Assembly (NCBI GenBank): GCA_003453085.1
Contig: DMMK01000615.1
Coordinates: 1-8,225, forward strand
Direction: 5' to 3'
Origin: Verrucomicrobiales bacterium
GTDB taxonomy: Bacteria; Verrucomicrobiota; Verrucomicrobiia; Verrucomicrobiales; Verrucomicrobiaceae
Length of the DNA stretch: 8,225 nt
In this document: piece by piece, positions 5,152 through 8,225 of the stretch
Layout: each line of letters opens with the position of its first letter
How positions within the stretch are numbered: the stretch's first letter is position 1
Notes under the pieces: generated by a model
What the model was told of the DNA's origin: nothing
The model's database searches: none
Seen by the model: only the letters and a program-made list of their open reading frames with translations
Program-made: the position numbers and the translations under genes

Positions 5152-5748
5152 CTAGGGGACGATGGTCACCCGGGTACCGGAAGGGGCGACGGAGTAAAGC
5201 TGCTGCGCCAGGGTATAAGGCAGGCGGATGCAGCCGTGAGAGGCGGGGGAGCCAGGATTCGGGATCGGCCCCGCGTGCATGCCCACTCCATTGCCAGTCA
5301 GGCGCATCCAGTAGGGCATTTTGGCCCCTTGGAAGCGCCCGCCTGGGACGCTGTGAACCCCGGCGGTGGCATTGCTGCGCAGCACCCGGCCATTGGCATC
5401 CACGATGCTGCCGTACTTGTTGGAGCGCTTGTTGATCACCTTCTCGGAGATGACAAAGGTGCCTGTGGGGGTGCGGTAGCCGCTACGGCCCGTTGCCACA
5501 TAGCTCCAGCCCACGTTTTCGAGGTTTCGGAAGATATAGGCCTTCTGCTCGCTGAGGTCGATGGTGACCCGCACAGGGCCCGGCTGGCCGCTGCCATGCC
5601 AGACATAGAGGGGGCTGCTGGAGGAATTGACTGGCTGAACTAGGATGGGTTTGCGGATGACTTCCTGCCGGACAAAGGAAACGGGCATCTGGCAGGCACT
5701 GAGAACACAGCCCGCGAGCAGGGCAAAGGTGAGTCGTGCAGTATTCAT
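5152..5748 (-). CDS. L,D-transpeptidase (YkuD-type) lipoprotein (198 aa)
   Basis: YkuD enzymes form 3-3 cross-links in peptidoglycan or attach proteins to it, acting in the periplasm. Residues 1-18 are a lipoprotein signal peptide and LSAC (16-19) is the lipobox, so C19 should be lipidated and the protein membrane-anchored. After a linker (20-57) the YkuD domain spans about 59-198. It includes VTIDLSEQKAYIF, the substrate-loop signature TGRSGYRTPTGTF (86-98), MHAGP with H158, and the catalytic motif SHGCIRLP with C173. All key residues are intact. ATG at 5748 is preferred over the ATG four codons upstream (5760) because it places the signal peptide correctly and has a GGAA about 8 nt ahead. 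Upstream is the FG-GAP gene (75 bp away), and the TSUP permease gene follows after 12 bp. Confidence 0.94.
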   Translation of the reverse strand: MNTARLTFALLAGCVLSACQMPVSFVRQEVIRKPILVQPVNSSSSPLYVWHGSGQPGPVRVTIDLSEQKAYIFRNLENVGWSYVATGRSGYRTPTGTFVISEKVINKRSNKYGSIVDANGRVLRSNATAGVHSVPGGRFQGAKMPYWMRLTGNGVGMHAGPIPNPGSPASHGCIRLPYTLAQQLYSVAPSGTRVTIVP

Positions 5749-5761
5749 GGCAGTTTCCATC

Positions 5762-5814
5762 TTAGCGAAAACGACCGTTTTGCAATGCGGGTTAGCGAAA
5801 AGACGAGGTCGTTT
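5762..5814. repeat. Repeat cluster in the transpeptidase upstream region
   Basis: TTAGCGAAAA occurs twice (5762-5771 and 5792-5801), exactly 30 bp apart. An 8-bp inverted repeat AAACGACC (5769-5776) / GGTCGTTT (5807-5814) spans the second copy, and AAAACG-AC-CGTTTT (5768-5781) is a near-adjacent palindrome. The cluster lies between the FG-GAP stop (5824) and the transpeptidase start (5748). It may be a duplicated regulator site or part of a weak terminator for the FG-GAP transcript. No clear promoter is visible there. Confidence 0.45.
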
Positions 5815-5823
5815 GGTTGCTGA

Positions 5824-7008
5824 TTATTGCCGCAAATTCCAATAAATCTTGAGATTCTTGGTTCCTCGACCTGCGGCGATGAGGTCTGTGTCCCGGTCAC
5901 CATCCAGATCGGCTCCCATGAGGTCTTCGCAGGCCATGGTGTTGTCGTCCAGTAGCTGCTGTTGCCAGCCATTGCCATCCTCCTTGGAGGTGTAAAAAAG
6001 TTTCACTCCCACCCGGGTCCCGATTTTGTGATGCGCCCGCCAGCCGACGGCGATCTGGCGATTGTTGAGGCCCAGATAGTCATAACAGGCGAGGGCATGG
6101 CCATCCACAAGCGATTCATCCAGCACTTTGCGCTGCCAGAGACCATCTTTCGGGCCGTCTGGCGGGGGAGTGTAGATCACGACCTGGTTGCCATGCATGG
6201 GCTCGATGGTGGCGACGTAAGGCTGGCCACCGGCGAAGGCGCCCCAGCGCAGTTCGCCCACGCCCTTGAGCTCCGGGGTGTCATGTCGGGCCACCCATTG
6301 GGCCTTCCAGCCTGCATCGCTGGGGGTCAGGCGCACAATGCCCTCGCGGCCACCCAGCAGTAGGGGCTCGGCCTCGTTGGCCGGGCTGGGCACGACTTCG
6401 AAGTTATGGGTCATGTGCATACCGTCGTAAACCAGGGTCGTGTTCCAGGGCTGGGTGACGTCATCGGGCTTGTGGTAAGCCAGAATGTGGACACCGGCAC
6501 CTTCGCCATTTTTGTTTCCCCGTCCGTGGAGGGGTGCGACGATGAGGTCATAGCGGCCTGCACGGTTGCGCACCCAGCGCATGCGGTGGGTGGTTGGCTC
6601 GTGGGTGAGCTGCACAGGTTTCCACCGCTGGGTGCGGTCCGCCGGGGGCTGAAGGTAAAAAACGGCCCCGCTGGTCTCAGTATCCCCGGGGTTCCATTGG
6701 GCACCCACGGCGATTTCGGCCTTGCCATCGCCATCGATGTCCCGGGCAGCGATGCAGACGTGGTCCTTTTCGGTCAGTTTTTCGGCGATCACGTGCTTGG
6801 TCCAGATGGGGTTCTGGTACCAGACGATGGTGTCCTTGTCCGCCAGCAGGATGTCCGTTTTGCCATCGCCATCCACATCCGCCGTGCCTAGGCCGTAGCC
6901 GATGCCGACGTTGGCGTCAATTTCCTGTTCTCGGAACTGCGGGGTGACCTGGGCTGCAAGAGGGAGGGCGGCGAGGAAGAGCGGGAGAAGAACCTGAATT
7001 CGTAACAT
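5824..7008 (-). CDS. Exported FG-GAP/VCBS-repeat beta-propeller protein (394 aa)
   Basis: The signal peptide is MLRIQVLLPLFLAALPLAA (1-19). The mature protein is made of FG-GAP/VCBS-type repeats, each a propeller blade with a calcium-binding loop. Clear DxDGDG loops are at 44-52 (DVDGDGKTD) and 90-98 (DIDGDGKAE); a degenerate one at 367-375 (DLDGDRDTD) is close to the C-terminus and may close the ring. Blades between them lack the calcium loop but keep spaced beta-strand patterns such as LLLGGREGIVRL, RQIAVGWRAH and LKIYWNL. A seven-bladed fold is likely from length. No catalytic domain is apparent, so it may bind a ligand or carbohydrate outside the cell. ATG at 7008 opens the signal peptide; an ATG 28 codons upstream (7092) would add a polar lead and run into the divergent control region. 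No Shine-Dalgarno is visible. Confidence 0.88.
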   Translation of the reverse strand: MLRIQVLLPLFLAALPLAAQVTPQFREQEIDANVGIGYGLGTADVDGDGKTDILLADKDTIVWYQNPIWTKHVIAEKLTEKDHVCIAARDIDGDGKAEIAVGAQWNPGDTETSGAVFYLQPPADRTQRWKPVQLTHEPTTHRMRWVRNRAGRYDLIVAPLHGRGNKNGEGAGVHILAYHKPDDVTQPWNTTLVYDGMHMTHNFEVVPSPANEAEPLLLGGREGIVRLTPSDAGWKAQWVARHDTPELKGVGELRWGAFAGGQPYVATIEPMHGNQVVIYTPPPDGPKDGLWQRKVLDESLVDGHALACYDYLGLNNRQIAVGWRAHHKIGTRVGVKLFYTSKEDGNGWQQQLLDDNTMACEDLMGADLDGDRDTDLIAAGRGTKNLKIYWNLRQ

Positions 7009-7074
7009 ATAGCCGGATTTTGCGGCCTGACGGCGAAATGGGCGAGCAAAAGCTGACACGGGATCGCAAATAGA

Positions 7075-7104
7075 TTGACGATGTAATGACAAAAAGGCTA
7101 TTTT
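7075..7104 (+). promoter_or_regulatory. Promoter candidate of the fibronectin type III protein gene
   Basis: TTGACG (7075-7080) is followed by 18 bp and TATTTT (7099-7104), a reasonable sigma70-like pair. The predicted start near 7111 gives a leader of about 70 nt to the ATG at 7182. The leader contains a small hairpin CTCTGT-ACT-ACAGAG (7131-7145). The -10 is embedded in an inverted repeat (7088-7108). Confidence 0.55.
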
Positions 7105-7108
7105 TGTC
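7088..7108. promoter_or_regulatory. 21-bp inverted repeat over the plus-strand -10, possible operator
   Basis: GACAAAAA (7088-7095) and TTTTTGTC (7101-7108) are perfect inverted repeats around a 5-bp spacer. The repeat covers the spacer and -10 of the plus-strand promoter candidate and lies 80 bp upstream of the divergent FG-GAP start. A protein bound here would block the plus-strand gene and could also affect the minus-strand one. The protein is unknown. The high A/T content makes chance occurrence possible. Confidence 0.45.
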
Positions 7109-7181
7109 GAACAAACTTTGCCCTTAGGGACTCTGTACTACAGAGCCGTTCCTGGGCTCCCCCATCTTCGCCTTCACCCCT

Positions 7182-8225
7182 ATGCTGTTTTCCCCCATTT
7201 CTCTTGTCTCCAAGGCCCGCGCCTGGGGACTGCCGCTGATCGCACTGGCGGCCAGCATGGCGGTGCCAGCCTTAGCCACCCCCCCGAAGGCACCGACGAA
7301 CCTCAAGCTGAGGACGACGCTTTTTGCGGAACCTGGACTGCCCCCCCCGGCTCCTGCCACCACGACTGCGCGTTATTACCAAGTGACTTGGGATGATAAC
7401 TCTTTGGACGAGTCAGGCTTTCGCATTGAGGTGCGTTTTGGCAACGTCGGGGCTTTCAGCTATTTGGACGCGGTGGCGGCTGATATCGAGGAGTACGTCA
7501 TCCCTTATGATTTTGGTGACAACGTGCTGGTTCAGTTCCGTGTGGTTGCTTACAAGCACAATGGCAGCGCCATTGAATCAACCGCCAGCACCAGTCTGGG
7601 CGAATTTGTGAGTACTTTGAAGGCTTCGACCCTCAATGCCCCTTCGAATTTTCGGGTCGCTGAAGTGAATGACGGCCAATTGAGATTTACGTGGAAGGAC
7701 AACAGTACGGCCGAATGGTACTACCAGATTTTCTACAAAAAGAGCGGGGATGCAGACTCCACCTATGCGACACTGGGGAGCCTGCACCTGTTTGATAACA
7801 AGGAAGGCACCGCCGCGACGGATCTGACCTCGGTGACCGTGAAGCATAACCTCCAGCCTGGGCAGTCGTATCATTTCCGTCTCCGGGCCACGCGCAAGAC
7901 AGACGGCACCTTTGCCACAGCGGTTTCCGCCAATCACAGCGCCATTGTAGCCCCTGTCTCCTATCCGGTGGCGGCGGCGACTTCCTACATCGTGCCTCGC
8001 TTGAATGCTCCGACTGAACTTTCCGGAGAGGCCGTGGATACCGAGCGCATCGTTTTGCGCTGGAAAGACAATTCCTTCAATGAAACCGGCTACGAAGTGG
8101 AATACCGTGCGGCAGGCAGCACAGGAACTTGGCAAAAGCTGACTCTCAGTGCCAATAGCAACAGTTTCACCATCAGTGTGGGCCCTGGCGGAACCTATGA
8201 GTGGCGAGTGCGCGCCGTAGTGACA
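7182..8225 (+). CDS. Exported fibronectin type III repeat protein, N-terminal 348 residues
   Basis: The frame stays open from the ATG at 7182 to the right edge, so the gene is incomplete at its 3' end. Residues 1-32 are a signal peptide ending AVPALA. At least three fibronectin type III-like domains follow: about 36-140 (WDDNS at 70-74), 151-262 (WKDNS at 171-175, RLRATRK near the end) and 274 to the edge (WKDNSFNETGYEVEY from 294, then YEWRVRAV). The repeated W-x-DNS-x-x-E-x-Y/F pattern and the LNAPT/LNAPS domain starts show internal duplication. Such arrays are common in large secreted or surface proteins of Verrucomicrobiota, for adhesion or as spacers for a catalytic or anchoring domain, which would lie beyond the window. 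An in-frame TAG at 7125-7127 rules out an ATG start farther upstream. No Shine-Dalgarno is seen. Confidence 0.9.
   Translation, partial: MLFSPISLVSKARAWGLPLIALAASMAVPALATPPKAPTNLKLRTTLFAEPGLPPPAPATTTARYYQVTWDDNSLDESGFRIEVRFGNVGAFSYLDAVAADIEEYVIPYDFGDNVLVQFRVVAYKHNGSAIESTASTSLGEFVSTLKASTLNAPSNFRVAEVNDGQLRFTWKDNSTAEWYYQIFYKKSGDADSTYATLGSLHLFDNKEGTAATDLTSVTVKHNLQPGQSYHFRLRATRKTDGTFATAVSANHSAIVAPVSYPVAAATSYIVPRLNAPTELSGEAVDTERIVLRWKDNSFNETGYEVEYRAAGSTGTWQKLTLSANSNSFTISVGPGGTYEWRVRAVVT

Noticed and set aside
7578..8135. Open frame of 185 codons on the minus strand within the fibronectin type III gene
   Set aside because: It is a shadow of a coding frame that is open for 348 codons with a signal peptide and three repeated domains.

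Overview
The window looks like chromosomal DNA of a Verrucomicrobiota bacterium, probably Verrucomicrobiaceae or a relative. This is inferred from gene content: a planctomycete-type cytochrome c domain (PSCyt1) fused to an SHD1 domain, an exported SGNH hydrolase, an FG-GAP/VCBS propeller, a large fibronectin type III surface protein, GC-rich coding DNA, and starts that almost all lack a Shine-Dalgarno sequence. No database search was possible. Family calls rest on motifs read by eye.

Left end (1-1394): all genes read on the minus strand. The first 27 codons of a TetR/AcrR-type regulator run off the left edge. Upstream lies a good sigma70-like promoter whose -10 is overlapped by a 29-bp near-palindrome, probably the regulator's own operator. 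Next come two small exported cysteine-rich proteins: one of 63 aa with 14 Cys in about 44 mature residues, ending in a hairpin terminator, and one of 129 aa with a CPHCH motif. They may form a metal or thiol-stress locus, possibly linked to an efflux operon behind the TetR gene, but that is inference. A stretch of about 350 bp without a gene (1048-1394) holds several stem-loops, including a 15-bp one.

Centre (1395-2982): a XerD-type tyrosine recombinase on the minus strand, complete with its catalytic residues, is divergent from a small exported PSCyt1-SHD1 protein. A strong stem-loop follows and serves as a shared terminator with the convergent SGNH hydrolase.

Right half (3006-7008): four minus-strand genes follow one another in the direction of transcription: an exported FG-GAP propeller protein, an L,D-transpeptidase lipoprotein, a TSUP-family membrane permease, and an exported SGNH/GDSL esterase. 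The transpeptidase and permease are 12 nt apart in the same reading frame, separated by one UAG, and the permease seems to start at TTG.

Right end (7009-8225): a short divergent control region carries a plus-strand promoter with a palindrome over its -10. It drives a fibronectin type III repeat protein that runs off the right edge. I found no tRNA, rRNA, CRISPR array, IS element or prophage. Most of the window is ordinary cell-envelope and housekeeping DNA. The left-hand cysteine-rich/TetR region deserves the closest look.
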